Origin: Melioribacteraceae bacterium
Lineage (GTDB): Bacteria > Bacteroidota > Ignavibacteria > Ignavibacteriales > Melioribacteraceae
Assembly: GCA_023230485.1 (NCBI GenBank)
Contig: JALNXG010000004.1
Coordinates: 1-64,000, forward strand
Length of the DNA: 64,000 nt
Direction of reading: 5' to 3'
Each line of letters starts with the position of its first letter. The stretch's first letter is position 1. The notes under the pieces were generated by a model that was given only the letters and a program-made list of their open reading frames with translations, had not been told where the DNA came from and ran no database searches. Made by a program: the position numbers and the translations under genes. Below, piece by piece: positions 10,010 through 18,366 of the stretch.

Positions 10010-10845
10010 TAAGCAAATATACTCTTTATCATTATTTTAATATAGTCAATTTTTCTTAAAGTTGGTCTGTAATCAGTCACATTATAATTTTGCGATTCAA
10101 TCTTTTTTAGAATTTCCTCACCGCCCAGAATAGTCATCTTTATTTGTCTTCTGAAATTTTTCGGGAGCAAAAGTAGTATCTTTTTACCTTCATTAAAAAG
10201 TTCGCTGCATCGCTTTAATTGAAACTTCATAAGCAAGCGCAAATCTTCATTGAAATTTTTTGTTTTGAATTTGTCGACTGTTATATCAAATTTATCTAAT
10301 TCATCCAATGGTATATAAATTCTATCTTTTGGAATATCTAAACTAATATCCTGATAGAAATTAGTTAACTGAAGAGCAGTACAAATATTATCAGAATATT
10401 TTAGCGTTTTTTCATCTCGGATATTAATAAATTCTAGCATAATCCTTCCTACCGGATTGGCAGAATGCTGACAATAATATAATATTTCATCAAAATTATT
10501 GAAGTTCTTTTTTTTGCAATCCATTTCAAAAGCATTAAGTAAATCATAAAAATACTTTGGTGTGAGATTATATTTATTTATAGTTGAATGAAGTGCTTTC
10601 CAAAAATCATTATCATATTTTCCAATCAGGCAATTAGAGAATGAATCTATAAATTCATGTAATTTTATGATCCGTTCTTCATCAGATATATTTCCTTCAT
10701 CAGCAATATCATCTGCGGTACGAGAGAAATGATATAATAAAGCAACCGGTTTTCTTAATCTCTTCGGCAGGAAATATGAAATAACAGGGAAATTTTCATA
10801 ATGCCTCTTTGCTAAATCTTGAGTTTCCTTATAAATTTTGTCCAT
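10009..10845 (-). CDS. hpnC: Hydroxysqualene synthase
   Basis: Second squalene/phytoene synthase-family paralogue, 278 residues, expected to convert presqualene diphosphate into hydroxysqualene. It has ADDIADE (D45, D46, D49) and YQDISLDIPKDRIYIP (D166, D170). It is the first gene of the hpnCDE operon and its stop shares a base with the hpnD start. Squalene could feed hopanoid synthesis or other membrane isoprenoids; no squalene-hopene cyclase is in the window. A candidate promoter lies about 90 bases upstream. Confidence 0.87.
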   Translation of the reverse strand: MDKIYKETQDLAKRHYENFPVISYFLPKRLRKPVALLYHFSRTADDIADEGNISDEERIIKLHEFIDSFSNCLIGKYDNDFWKALHSTINKYNLTPKYFYDLLNAFEMDCKKKNFNNFDEILYYCQHSANPVGRIMLEFINIRDEKTLKYSDNICTALQLTNFYQDISLDIPKDRIYIPLDELDKFDITVDKFKTKNFNEDLRLLMKFQLKRCSELFNEGKKILLLLPKNFRRQIKMTILGGEEILKKIESQNYNVTDYRPTLRKIDYIKIMIKSIFA

Positions 10846-10934
10846 TCTTTTTATTAAAATCCTTTAATTAAAAATTTTTTTTGCTTTAAATTTTAGAGGA
10901 AAATTTGCCATTATTACTGTATATTATATCAGAG

Positions 10935-10962
10935 AATATATAAAATTACGATGGAATTTCAA
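10935..10962 (-). promoter_or_regulatory. Candidate promoter of the hpnCDE operon
   Basis: On the minus strand TTGAAA (10962-10957) is separated by 16 bases from TATATT (10940-10935), a sigma70-like arrangement in the 119-base divergent region between hpnC and the 590-residue gene. It almost touches the ATG at 10965 of the divergent gene. Bacteroidota-type promoters (TTTG and TAnnTTTG) are not evident here. In such AT-rich DNA a match of this quality may occur by chance. Confidence 0.3.
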
Positions 10963-10964
10963 TA

Positions 10965-12737
10965 ATGAAAATAGATAAAGGACATACATTTCATATACCT
11001 GTGCTTGGTATCGGATATTCTGCAGATACTCCGGCAAAGGTGGCTAAGTATGGAATATCCTCAGTCATATCTTTAGTTGATGATACGTTATTAGAACATT
11101 TAAGGAAAATGTATCAAGAAAACAATGAAGAACCATATACTCCAATTCCGGTTAAAGATGAAGATTCACGCGCTAAAAGAATTACAGCATACTTAAATAC
11201 AATAAATAAAACTGTAAAAGAACAATTCGAAAGATTAAAAAACTCTAAATTTGATATTGAAAGCGAACTTACAAAATATTTTGAAATGCTCCCTGACTTA
11301 TCTGAATTAAAAGAGAAATATAATCAGATGCTCATTGCACGTGGAAAACGAAAAGAGAAACTACAAAATTGGCTTAGAGAGAATATTTTTCACGGTTCTA
11401 TTGATGTAAATATTATGACTAAGCTCGATAAAACAAATTATTCTACTGATAATATAGAATTACCACAGCAATTTAATGATGCACATGCCGCATTAAGAGG
11501 TTTTGCTAATAGTGAATTAGAAAGTTCGATAATTTTTTCTGCCGGTATGAATCCAAGACTTTATAATTACTTAGAAACATTAAAAGAATTTTTACCTTCA
11601 AGTGATGGAAGTTTTAAAAAGAAAATTGTTATTAAAGTTAGTGATTTCCGTTCAGCTTTTATTCAAGGCAAGTATCTTGCTAAAAAAGGTTTATGGGTCT
11701 CTGAATTTAGAATTGAATCAGGGCTTAATTGCGGCGGACATGCTTTCGCTTCCGATGGTTTTTTACTCGGACCTATTCTTCAAGAATTTAAAAATAGAAA
11801 AGAAGAGCTATTTAATTCAATAAAGGAATTGTTTATTCCAGCAATTGCAAATAAAGAAATAACGATCAACGATAGTAATCTAAATATCGATATCACTGTT
11901 CAAGGCGGTATTGGAAAAAGCAGTGAGCACGATTTTTTAATTCGCTATTTTGGAGTAAAAAGTGTTGGTTGGGGAAGTCCCTTCTTATTAGTGCCGGAAA
12001 CAATGAACGTGGACACTGATACTTTAGAAAGACTAAGCTGTGCAAGTGAAGATGATTTATATTTGAGTGATATTTCGCCTCTTGGCGTTCCATTCAATAG
12101 TCTAAAAGGTAATACAAAAGATTTAGAAAAAATGGATCGTCTAATAAATGGAAAGCCCGGAAGCCCTTGTCCTAAAAAGTTCTTAGTTTCAAATAAAGAT
12201 TATTCAGATAAACCTTTATGCCCTGCCTCAATTACTTTTATGAAAAAAATTAGTGAACTTAAAAATGCAGATCCTGATTCGCAAGAATTAAATGATAAAT
12301 TTAATTGGGCGGCTGAAAAATCATGTTTATGTGAAGGTTTATCTGCAACAGTTTATAAATCAAATAATATACAAGCTCCAAAAGGAAGTAATACTGTATC
12401 CGTGTGCCCCGGTCCTAATCTTGCATATTTTTCTAAAATTTCTACTCTTAAAGAAATGGTTGATCATATCTATGGCAGAATTAATTTAATTACAAATTCT
12501 GAACGACCAAATCTATTTATTAAAGAGATTCAACTCTATATCGATTATATGCACAAACGTGTAAGCGAAGAAAAACTTTTTAATACGTTTAGAAATAATA
12601 TAATTGACGGAATAAAATATTACCGCGAACTACTTCCTGAAATAAAAGAAGAGACCGAAAAAGTAAGAGAAAGAATAAGAGAAGAATTAGATTTATTAGA
12701 ACAGAAACTTTCTTCAATATCGGTCGTAGCTGCTTAA
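10965..12737 (+). CDS. Uncharacterised protein, possible TIM-barrel with a C-terminal cysteine cluster
   Basis: I do not recognise this 590-residue protein with confidence. The start (FHIPVLGIGYSADTP, residues 9-23, then KYGISSVISLVDD) reads like the first strands of an IMPDH/FMN-type TIM barrel. The middle has conserved-looking RIESGLNCGGHAFASDG (249-265) and TVQGGIGKSSEHDFLIRYFG (311-330), where GGIG resembles a phosphate-binding glycine loop. Residues 402-481 hold five cysteines: PCP (402), LCP (419), SCLCEG (454, 456) and VCPGP (481), which could bind an Fe-S cluster or zinc. The last ~40 residues are a charged helix. There is no signal peptide or membrane segment, so it is probably cytosolic. 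The PAP2 gene starts 7 bases downstream, suggesting one transcript. An oxidoreductase role is a guess. Confidence 0.85.
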   Translation: MKIDKGHTFHIPVLGIGYSADTPAKVAKYGISSVISLVDDTLLEHLRKMYQENNEEPYTPIPVKDEDSRAKRITAYLNTINKTVKEQFERLKNSKFDIESELTKYFEMLPDLSELKEKYNQMLIARGKRKEKLQNWLRENIFHGSIDVNIMTKLDKTNYSTDNIELPQQFNDAHAALRGFANSELESSIIFSAGMNPRLYNYLETLKEFLPSSDGSFKKKIVIKVSDFRSAFIQGKYLAKKGLWVSEFRIESGLNCGGHAFASDGFLLGPILQEFKNRKEELFNSIKELFIPAIANKEITINDSNLNIDITVQGGIGKSSEHDFLIRYFGVKSVGWGSPFLLVPETMNVDTDTLERLSCASEDDLYLSDISPLGVPFNSLKGNTKDLEKMDRLINGKPGSPCPKKFLVSNKDYSDKPLCPASITFMKKISELKNADPDSQELNDKFNWAAEKSCLCEGLSATVYKSNNIQAPKGSNTVSVCPGPNLAYFSKISTLKEMVDHIYGRINLITNSERPNLFIKEIQLYIDYMHKRVSEEKLFNTFRNNIIDGIKYYRELLPEIKEETEKVRERIREELDLLEQKLSSISVVAA

Positions 12738-12744
12738 TCTTTAT

Positions 12745-13584
12745 ATGAAGCGGTTTTTAATTCTCACAATTTCCTTACTCAGCTTTGTGCATACAAATGC
12801 TCAAGCTGAGTATGTAAACTCGAATTTTACTTCACCCTCCCCTGATACACTTACTACAAATATTCCGCAAGACATTGAAATCGGTTTTAAAACCGGATTA
12901 AAATTAGTTCCCTCTCCGGCTCACTTTGATTCAAATGATCTGATATATAGCAATATCGCAATTGCCGCTACCGGATTAACATTTTTGTTAGATGATGAAA
13001 TACGTTCCTCTTTTGGAAGAAGTAACTCAAAAGCTCTTGATAATCTTGGCGAGATAGGGCATCGGTATGGTGATCTTTATTATATGGGAGGTATATCTGC
13101 CGGAGTATTTCTAAGCGGGAAAATATTCGGAAGTGAAAGTTTTTCAGTTACAGGTAGGATGCTACTTGAAGGTTTATTCTATGCGGGTGCAACAACTATT
13201 ATACTAAAAACAATTACAGGAAGAAGCCGTCCTTATATGAATGAAGGAAACACTAACTTCAAATGGTTTCAAACATCTAATGATTATAACTCAATGCCTT
13301 CAGGGCATTGCACAGTTGCTTTCGCCTTCTCATCTGTATTAGCTGAGAGAATCGATAATGTTTATGCGTCTATTTTTCTTTATGGATTAGCTGTTTCAAC
13401 TGTCGTTCAGAGAATGTATAGCGATAATCATTGGGCTTCGGATTGCATTGCAGGTTCGGTAATTGGATATGTAATCGGTAAAGCCGTAGTTAAATTTGAC
13501 AAGATGCAAAAAGAGAATAATATTAATTTATCAGCCATTTATCTCCCTAGTGGTGCAGGCATTAACCTGCGCTATTCATTTTAA
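12745..13584 (+). CDS. PAP2-family (type 2 phosphatidic acid phosphatase) protein, exported
   Basis: PAP2-family phosphatase of 279 residues with a cleavable signal peptide (MKRFLILTISLLSFVHTNAQ). The three acid-phosphatase motifs are complete: K155-x6-R162-P163, PSGH (185-188), and R223-x5-H229-x3-D233 in RMYSDNHWASD. Hydrophobic stretches between the motifs suit the membrane-associated six-helix core. Family members dephosphorylate undecaprenyl diphosphate, phosphatidic acid or phosphatidylglycerophosphate. The substrate cannot be told from sequence, but proximity to isoprenoid genes makes a prenyl diphosphate plausible. It is 7 bases downstream of the 590-residue gene and likely co-transcribed with it. 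Confidence 0.88.
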   Translation: MKRFLILTISLLSFVHTNAQAEYVNSNFTSPSPDTLTTNIPQDIEIGFKTGLKLVPSPAHFDSNDLIYSNIAIAATGLTFLLDDEIRSSFGRSNSKALDNLGEIGHRYGDLYYMGGISAGVFLSGKIFGSESFSVTGRMLLEGLFYAGATTIILKTITGRSRPYMNEGNTNFKWFQTSNDYNSMPSGHCTVAFAFSSVLAERIDNVYASIFLYGLAVSTVVQRMYSDNHWASDCIAGSVIGYVIGKAVVKFDKMQKENNINLSAIYLPSGAGINLRYSF

Positions 13585-13727
13585 TTTATCCCATCTAAAA
13601 TATTTTCCCATTCATATTTCGGAATATCCTGTAATTTCGCATTCTATTTTAATATCATTAAATGATACAAAACTAAAAAGTAGATTTAATAGATTTAGAA
13701 TTGTTATTAAGAATTTGCTTTTAATTG

Positions 13728-13767
13728 ATGCCTGCCGGAGTGAGGGCGAAATTTTGGTGGGTGTCAT
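13728..13767. other. GC-rich block in an otherwise AT-rich intergenic region
   Basis: The 281-base gap between the PAP2 gene and the next small gene contains no convincing gene. Within it a ~40-base block including CCTGCCGGAGTGAGGGCG and TGGTGGGTGTCATT is much more GC-rich than everything around it. It may be a repeat remnant or part of a leader. No hairpin of note and no tRNA fold could be seen in it. Confidence 0.4.
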
Positions 13768-13853
13768 TAAAAGCTTTGTTGCTATATTTACATAAATCTA
13801 ATATCATTGCAAATAGGCAATAGGATATTCTATCTAATTCTTTCTTAATAGAT

Positions 13854-13861
13854 AAAGGAGG
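13854..13861 (+). promoter_or_regulatory. Strong Shine-Dalgarno (AAAGGAGG)
   Basis: AAAGGAGG ends four bases before the ATG at 13866, nearly a full anti-SD match. Most genes in this window have weak or no such motif, which is common in Bacteroidota, so this one stands out and fixes the start of the 141-residue protein. Confidence 0.7.
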
Positions 13862-13865
13862 ATAT

Positions 13866-14291
13866 ATGGCATCAATTGAATTAACCACAAATGAATCGGC
13901 ATTCCTAGCTGCACCACATATTAAAGAATACATGAAAAATTTGGTTGGTACTAGTGATGGTTTTAAATTAACTGTTGTTTACGATCATGGTATCCCATTG
14001 GTACCCGAAGAAATCCCCGTAGAACTAAAATTTGATAATTTTAAAAATGGAGTCTTATCATTTACTTGGGAGACAAAGTTTCAGGGATTCTTATTACAGA
14101 AGGCAGCGAATTTGCTTAAAAATTTTATACCTAATTTTATTAGTTCAAATACTTTTCCGCCCGGAATAACTTTAACTGAGGAGAATATACTTATTGATAC
14201 TCATAAAGCAATGCTAAAAAATGGCATACCCGGAGAAATAAAAGATTTTGTCCTTGCGCAAAGTAAAATATCAATAAATTATTCTGTGTAA
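13866..14291 (+). CDS. Small uncharacterised protein (141 aa)
   Basis: I do not recognise this protein. It starts at an ATG with a near-perfect ribosome-binding site, so it is probably a genuine and possibly highly translated gene. It has no signal peptide, membrane segment or cysteine. The sequence alternates beta-like segments (FKLTVVYDHGIPLV, GVLSFTWETKF) with an amphipathic stretch LLQKAANLLKNFIPNFIS (about residues 77-94). Its end, AQSKISINYSV, again looks like a beta strand. This pattern would suit a small alpha/beta domain with a hydrophobic pocket, but that is inference. It stands alone, 281 bases after the PAP2 gene and 85 before the SH3b protein. Confidence 0.75.
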   Translation: MASIELTTNESAFLAAPHIKEYMKNLVGTSDGFKLTVVYDHGIPLVPEEIPVELKFDNFKNGVLSFTWETKFQGFLLQKAANLLKNFIPNFISSNTFPPGITLTEENILIDTHKAMLKNGIPGEIKDFVLAQSKISINYSV

Positions 14292-14376
14292 TAACTCCTT
14301 CTTCTCAGTTTAGAATAAATAATTGTAATGTATTTATTTTTTTATTTAAATTGTTTTATTCTATCTTGGGAACGCA

Positions 14377-15366
14377 ATGAAAAATATCAAAATAATCCTA
14401 TCAATTATTTTACTAGTCCTAATTACAACTTCATGTGATCTTTTTTTTTCAGGCAATAATACTATTGTCTATATAGTAAATACAAAGAAATTAAATATAA
14501 GAGAAGAACCCACAGAGAAGGCAAAAATAGTCGGCGAATTTGCAAAGGGAGATACAATTGTCCCTACCAAAAAGATAAAGGATTGGGTACAGTTTATATA
14601 TAACAAAGATACTGCTTATGTATTTAGCAAAAATCTTTTACTGATGGCAATCCCTACGGAAGTTATTGAAAAGAAAGAAGCTCTATTATTACCGGAACCG
14701 GGTTTATCGATAAAAAATTTATTCGACGAATATGGGCGATGGGATAAGCTCTCTTTTTGGGGAATAACAATTGCAATGTCAATTCTTACTGTTGTATTTA
14801 TGGTTATAGGAATTGAGCTTGATAAAAAATTGATGCAGTTCAAAGGTAAGATGAGGCACAAAGGAGAAAATTTTATTCCCTATTTGTTCGGAGCATTAGG
14901 ATTTTTATTCGGAATCGCTTATGCATTTGGGGAAATGGAAATATTAAAATTAATTTTTATCGACCATTTTTGGTGGCTTCCGGAAGGACAAGGATTTTTA
15001 GCTTGGTATCTATGGGTTCTTTCGATTGCAGGAATAGCGATCTTTGTTTATTCCATCTTTCAGGATGTAACTAAATATGGTGTGTATTTCCCGATTAGGA
15101 CTATTTATTTTGTAGCTCTTTCTGTTTTTACTTTTGTAACAGTTGCTTTTATTACAATGGCAGCAATCTATTTAGCAATAGGAGCTGCAATTTTGGTGCT
15201 CGGATATTGGTTTATGGAAGGATTAGCTTCTCCCTCAAATTATAAATACCCCAAAGGAAAAAGTAGTTTTGCCGAGCATGCGGATAAAGAACATGAAAGA
15301 TTAAAAAAAGAACTCGAAACTAAACGATTTGAAGAAATTAATAAAAATTATCTGAAAGGCGATTAA
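14377..15366 (+). CDS. SH3b-domain membrane protein, probable lipoprotein signal
   Basis: The N-terminus (MKNIKIILSIILLVLITTSC) looks like a lipoprotein signal with Cys20, though the residue at -3 is unusual, or a signal anchor. Residues about 30-90 form a bacterial SH3 (SH3b) domain: KLNIREEP, then GEFAKGDTIVP, WVQFIY and TAYVFSKNLL, typical of extracytoplasmic wall- or peptide-binding modules. Four or five hydrophobic segments follow (near residues 125-145, 168-185, 205-228, 245-285). The tail (HADKEHERLKKELETKRFEE) is charged and coiled-coil-like, so it is probably cytoplasmic. An envelope-stress sensor or wall-linked membrane protein would fit, but no specific function is known to me. Confidence 0.8.
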   Translation: MKNIKIILSIILLVLITTSCDLFFSGNNTIVYIVNTKKLNIREEPTEKAKIVGEFAKGDTIVPTKKIKDWVQFIYNKDTAYVFSKNLLLMAIPTEVIEKKEALLLPEPGLSIKNLFDEYGRWDKLSFWGITIAMSILTVVFMVIGIELDKKLMQFKGKMRHKGENFIPYLFGALGFLFGIAYAFGEMEILKLIFIDHFWWLPEGQGFLAWYLWVLSIAGIAIFVYSIFQDVTKYGVYFPIRTIYFVALSVFTFVTVAFITMAAIYLAIGAAILVLGYWFMEGLASPSNYKYPKGKSSFAEHADKEHERLKKELETKRFEEINKNYLKGD

Positions 15367-15403
15367 TTACTCGGTAAATTTAATTCTCAACTAAAGAAAT
15401 AAT

Positions 15404-16171
15404 TTATAATAATAAACATGCTTCGGCTGATAGTGCTACGAGCATTTCTCTTATGTCCCAATTAGACTGCCAATCCCTATGATCCCAAATTTCGGTATCA
15501 ACATTATCTCCCCCATAAAGAATTTGTCCAATCTTAACTCCTCTGAATTTTGCAACAGCGAATAAAGCTGCGGCTTCCATTTCGACAGCTATGCAACCCT
15601 CTGATTTTCTTAATGAAATTTTGGAAGATGTTTCGCGATAAACTCCATCGGTAGTCCATGTCTTACCGATACGATATGAAATGTTTCTCTTCGTCAATGT
15701 GGTTTCAATTGCTATTAAAGCTTCAGAAGAAGGGGCAACTTCACGAGAAGGCTCTAAATAATGGTATGATGTTCCCTCATCTCTTATTGCACTATTTGGA
15801 ACAATGAGATTTCCGGCAGCGATTTCTTTATCCAAAACACCGGCACCACCACACACTATAAATTTATTGCATCCCATTTGAATTACATCTTCAAACGTTG
15901 CAACAGCTAATGGAGCACCAACACCGGGATGGAATAAAACTATCGAACGATTTTCAAATTCATAACTATATACAAAGTGAAAACCCATTTCACTCTTTAT
16001 CTTACTAATAATTTTTAGCTTGCCACTTTCTGCTAAATGAGTTATTACATCATTAAAAAAGCAAACAACAGCGTGCTTCGGAATGTCAGGGATTTCTTTT
16101 ACTAAGTCTGATGGGCTTATTATTGCACCCCTATCTGAGTCAAATTCTAAGATTGGAAATTGTTTTTTCAT
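15404..16171 (-). CDS. udp: Nucleoside phosphorylase (uridine phosphorylase-like)
   Basis: PNP/UDP-family phosphorylase of 255 residues, splitting nucleosides with phosphate in pyrimidine or purine salvage. FHPGVGAPLAVATFEDVIQMG (about 75-95) contains the phosphate-site glycine region. GGAGVLDKEIAAGNLIVP follows near residue 108, and IAVEMEAAALFAVAKFRG (about 194-211) contains the ribose-binding MEME-type Glu. The order and spacing resemble uridine phosphorylases, though the nucleobase preference is not provable here. The truncated nucleotidyltransferase gene ends 13 bases upstream on the same strand. Confidence 0.85.
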   Translation of the reverse strand: MKKQFPILEFDSDRGAIISPSDLVKEIPDIPKHAVVCFFNDVITHLAESGKLKIISKIKSEMGFHFVYSYEFENRSIVLFHPGVGAPLAVATFEDVIQMGCNKFIVCGGAGVLDKEIAAGNLIVPNSAIRDEGTSYHYLEPSREVAPSSEALIAIETTLTKRNISYRIGKTWTTDGVYRETSSKISLRKSEGCIAVEMEAAALFAVAKFRGVKIGQILYGGDNVDTEIWDHRDWQSNWDIREMLVALSAEACLLL

Positions 16172-16184
16172 AAGTCGATTTGTT

Positions 16185-16388
16185 CTATTTTTCTTTTATA
16201 TAATTAGTTAAATGAATAAATTTCAATCCGATTGGTTTCTCAAATTCGACAATTAAATCAATATCACTATTAATAGAATTTTCACCTTTAGCAAATGAAC
16301 CAAATAAGTCTATTCTATTTACCGAAAATTCCTTACGCAAATAATCTGCTTCACTATTTAATATTTCGAAAATCTTTTTCTTATTCAT
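16185..16388 (-). CDS. MNT-type nucleotidyltransferase, C-terminally short
   Basis: A 67-residue minimal nucleotidyltransferase of the MntA/pol-beta fold. The catalytic signature is intact: GSFAKGENSINSDIDLIV, with G30-S31 and the metal-binding D42 and D44. Family members are usually about 95-105 residues and end with a further Asp-bearing strand (KVDLV-type) and a helix. Here the protein stops right after FIHLTNYIKEK, so the third carboxylate is missing. No HepT partner follows; the next gene is the nucleoside phosphorylase. It is either a decayed antitoxin-type gene or a stand-alone minimal form. Homologues normally act as AMPylating antitoxins to HepT toxins. Confidence 0.75.
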   Translation of the reverse strand: MNKKKIFEILNSEADYLRKEFSVNRIDLFGSFAKGENSINSDIDLIVEFEKPIGLKFIHLTNYIKEK

Positions 16389-16522
16389 ATTGGTGTTTTA
16401 ATAAAGTTATCATAGAGATAGCTAATAATTTTCAAAAAAATTCCACATTTTCAAATACATAATTTATTGATTTGAAAATATTACCGTAATAAATTCTAAA
16501 AGGCCTGTGTAAATAGTTTCAT

Positions 16523-18343
16523 TTAAATAATCAATTCATTATTTAACGCATTCTCCGTTTCATAAAAGTATCTTTGTATATAATCTGAAAAGTGATGAAT
16601 ACTAATATTACTATTTAAGAATAAGTTGAAATATTTTTTCGAGTCATCTTTCATGTTTAAAAATAGAGCATATCTCGCCAGTCTTATAAAGTGAGGTGGC
16701 ATCTCAGGATGTTGAATTAAATTAGGGATTTTCCCATTTAATATTTCAAAACTTTTTTTCATCAATTTAATTAAAATTTTACGTTCACTTTCAGTTAGTT
16801 CATTATAGGATGCCCCCATACATTCATCAATATAATTTAATTCAGATTCAATTGAAGGCAAAACATTACCAGATGCTCTATAGATGTCGGTTATTTCTAA
16901 TAAAATACTTAGCTTTTTTAATATTATTTTCATTTTATCTGAAGAAGGAGTAATATTATACGACATCAAAACAACTTTCCTTTCTAATAAATAACACTTA
17001 TCAAATACTTGAAAATCCTCTAATCTATCTTTAATATAATTATCAATAGTTGCACCAATATTCTTATAAAATGTAATAATTTCAATCCCAACATCCTCGA
17101 ACTGATTTAATATTTGTTTACCATTATCAGTTGTAATTACCATCAAAATTATCTCAAATACTTGTAATTTTTGAGGCAATTCTAAATTCGCGTAATAATT
17201 AAAATTATCCTTTATTTTGTGAAGTAAATTTATTTCAATTCCACTATTGTTGAAATAAAGGCGTACTTCATGAATAATACTATTAAGATATTCAGTTTTA
17301 GTTAAAAGTGGGTCTATATTTTTATGCATTTTATCAATAGCTTCATGGAATAAATCTGGATTGTTGTTTGTTCGCGCATAACTTAATAAATAATTATAAT
17401 ATTCTAATAAATCATACTTAATCGTCGGATTAATAAACGAATAATATTCATTTAGTAGATCCTGAGCTTTTTTATATTCTTCAAGGAGTAGATATGTGTC
17501 AATTAGATTTTGATAAATAATATGTATTTCAATCTTAGGTTTTTTTTCTCTTAATAAGTATCTTGCTTTTTCATAGTACATTACTTTCTCGGAGTTATTA
17601 TTAAATATTCCCGCAATCCTCGCTAAATTATTATATATAGAAATCAATGACCCATCATTTTTATTTTCAAGTAATTGTGTGACTTTAATAAGTTTGTTAC
17701 GAGATTCAATTAGGTTACCTTCTCTTTCTAAAATTAGTGCATCTAGGTCTTCTAAACCTTTCTTATTTTCTATGTTTGTATATAACTCTCTAGCACTATT
17801 TACACTTCCAGATTCTAGAAATAGATATATTTTAATCCTATTGAATGAAATTGCTTGTATTTTATTTAATTTTTCTTTTTTAAGATTATTTATAACTTGG
17901 TATGCTTGCTCTAAATTTCCTGCACTTAAATGATAATCTGCTAATTTTATATTAGTTGCAATTCTAAATTTTTTCGATAACTTGTATATTTTTTTATTTT
18001 TTTGAGCTAATAATTTATCATAATCTCCTGTTGATGAATAATTCACAGATTGAGCAACCACTCTATTTATAGGATTATATTTATCGTTAGCAATAAATAA
18101 AAAATCGATTAGTTTTGTTAAAACAAAAAAAATAATTCCAATAATCAATAATAGGGGAATAACTAAATATGGGCTTTCAATAATAGTTATTCTGATATAT
18201 TTATAAATATCATTAATGTCATATTCTCTTTCAAAAAATATATTTAAAGACATATTTATGAGTTCAAAAAGAACTACTAATATGGTTAAAAAAGCGAATA
18301 GAGACGACATTATTTTTTTTAAATATTTTTTCCCATCTCTCAT
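16523..18343 (-). CDS. Membrane-anchored TPR-repeat protein, function unknown
   Basis: A 606-residue protein with two N-terminal membrane segments (about residues 10-35 and 55-80), followed by a long all-helical region with degenerate TPR repeats: LADYHLSAGNLEQAYQVINN, then SGSVNSARELYTNIENK, NLIDTYLLLEEYKKAQDLLN and later ones. The bulk therefore probably faces the cytoplasm as a protein-binding scaffold. Base and codon use is even more AT-rich than its neighbours (many Asn, Ile, Lys, Leu-TTA), which suggests transfer. It starts 23 bases after the stop of the methyltransferase gene on the same strand, so it probably belongs to that operon. I know no named family for it. Confidence 0.8.
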   Translation of the reverse strand: MRDGKKYLKKIMSSLFAFLTILVVLFELINMSLNIFFEREYDINDIYKYIRITIIESPYLVIPLLLIIGIIFFVLTKLIDFLFIANDKYNPINRVVAQSVNYSSTGDYDKLLAQKNKKIYKLSKKFRIATNIKLADYHLSAGNLEQAYQVINNLKKEKLNKIQAISFNRIKIYLFLESGSVNSARELYTNIENKKGLEDLDALILEREGNLIESRNKLIKVTQLLENKNDGSLISIYNNLARIAGIFNNNSEKVMYYEKARYLLREKKPKIEIHIIYQNLIDTYLLLEEYKKAQDLLNEYYSFINPTIKYDLLEYYNYLLSYARTNNNPDLFHEAIDKMHKNIDPLLTKTEYLNSIIHEVRLYFNNSGIEINLLHKIKDNFNYYANLELPQKLQVFEIILMVITTDNGKQILNQFEDVGIEIITFYKNIGATIDNYIKDRLEDFQVFDKCYLLERKVVLMSYNITPSSDKMKIILKKLSILLEITDIYRASGNVLPSIESELNYIDECMGASYNELTESERKILIKLMKKSFEILNGKIPNLIQHPEMPPHFIRLARYALFLNMKDDSKKYFNLFLNSNISIHHFSDYIQRYFYETENALNNELII

Positions 18344-18366
18344 TCTTATATAATGCCTGTATATAT

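Noticed and set aside
13721..13933. Minus-strand frame of 70 codons covering the GC-rich block
   Set aside because: It runs across the ribosome-binding site and start of the 141-residue gene and has no family features.
16389..16522. Possible attachment-site repeat of the tRNA-Leu 3' end
   Set aside because: Searched by eye for ACCCGGAACAGGG or a part of it in the gap and beyond; none seen, so no att site is claimed.
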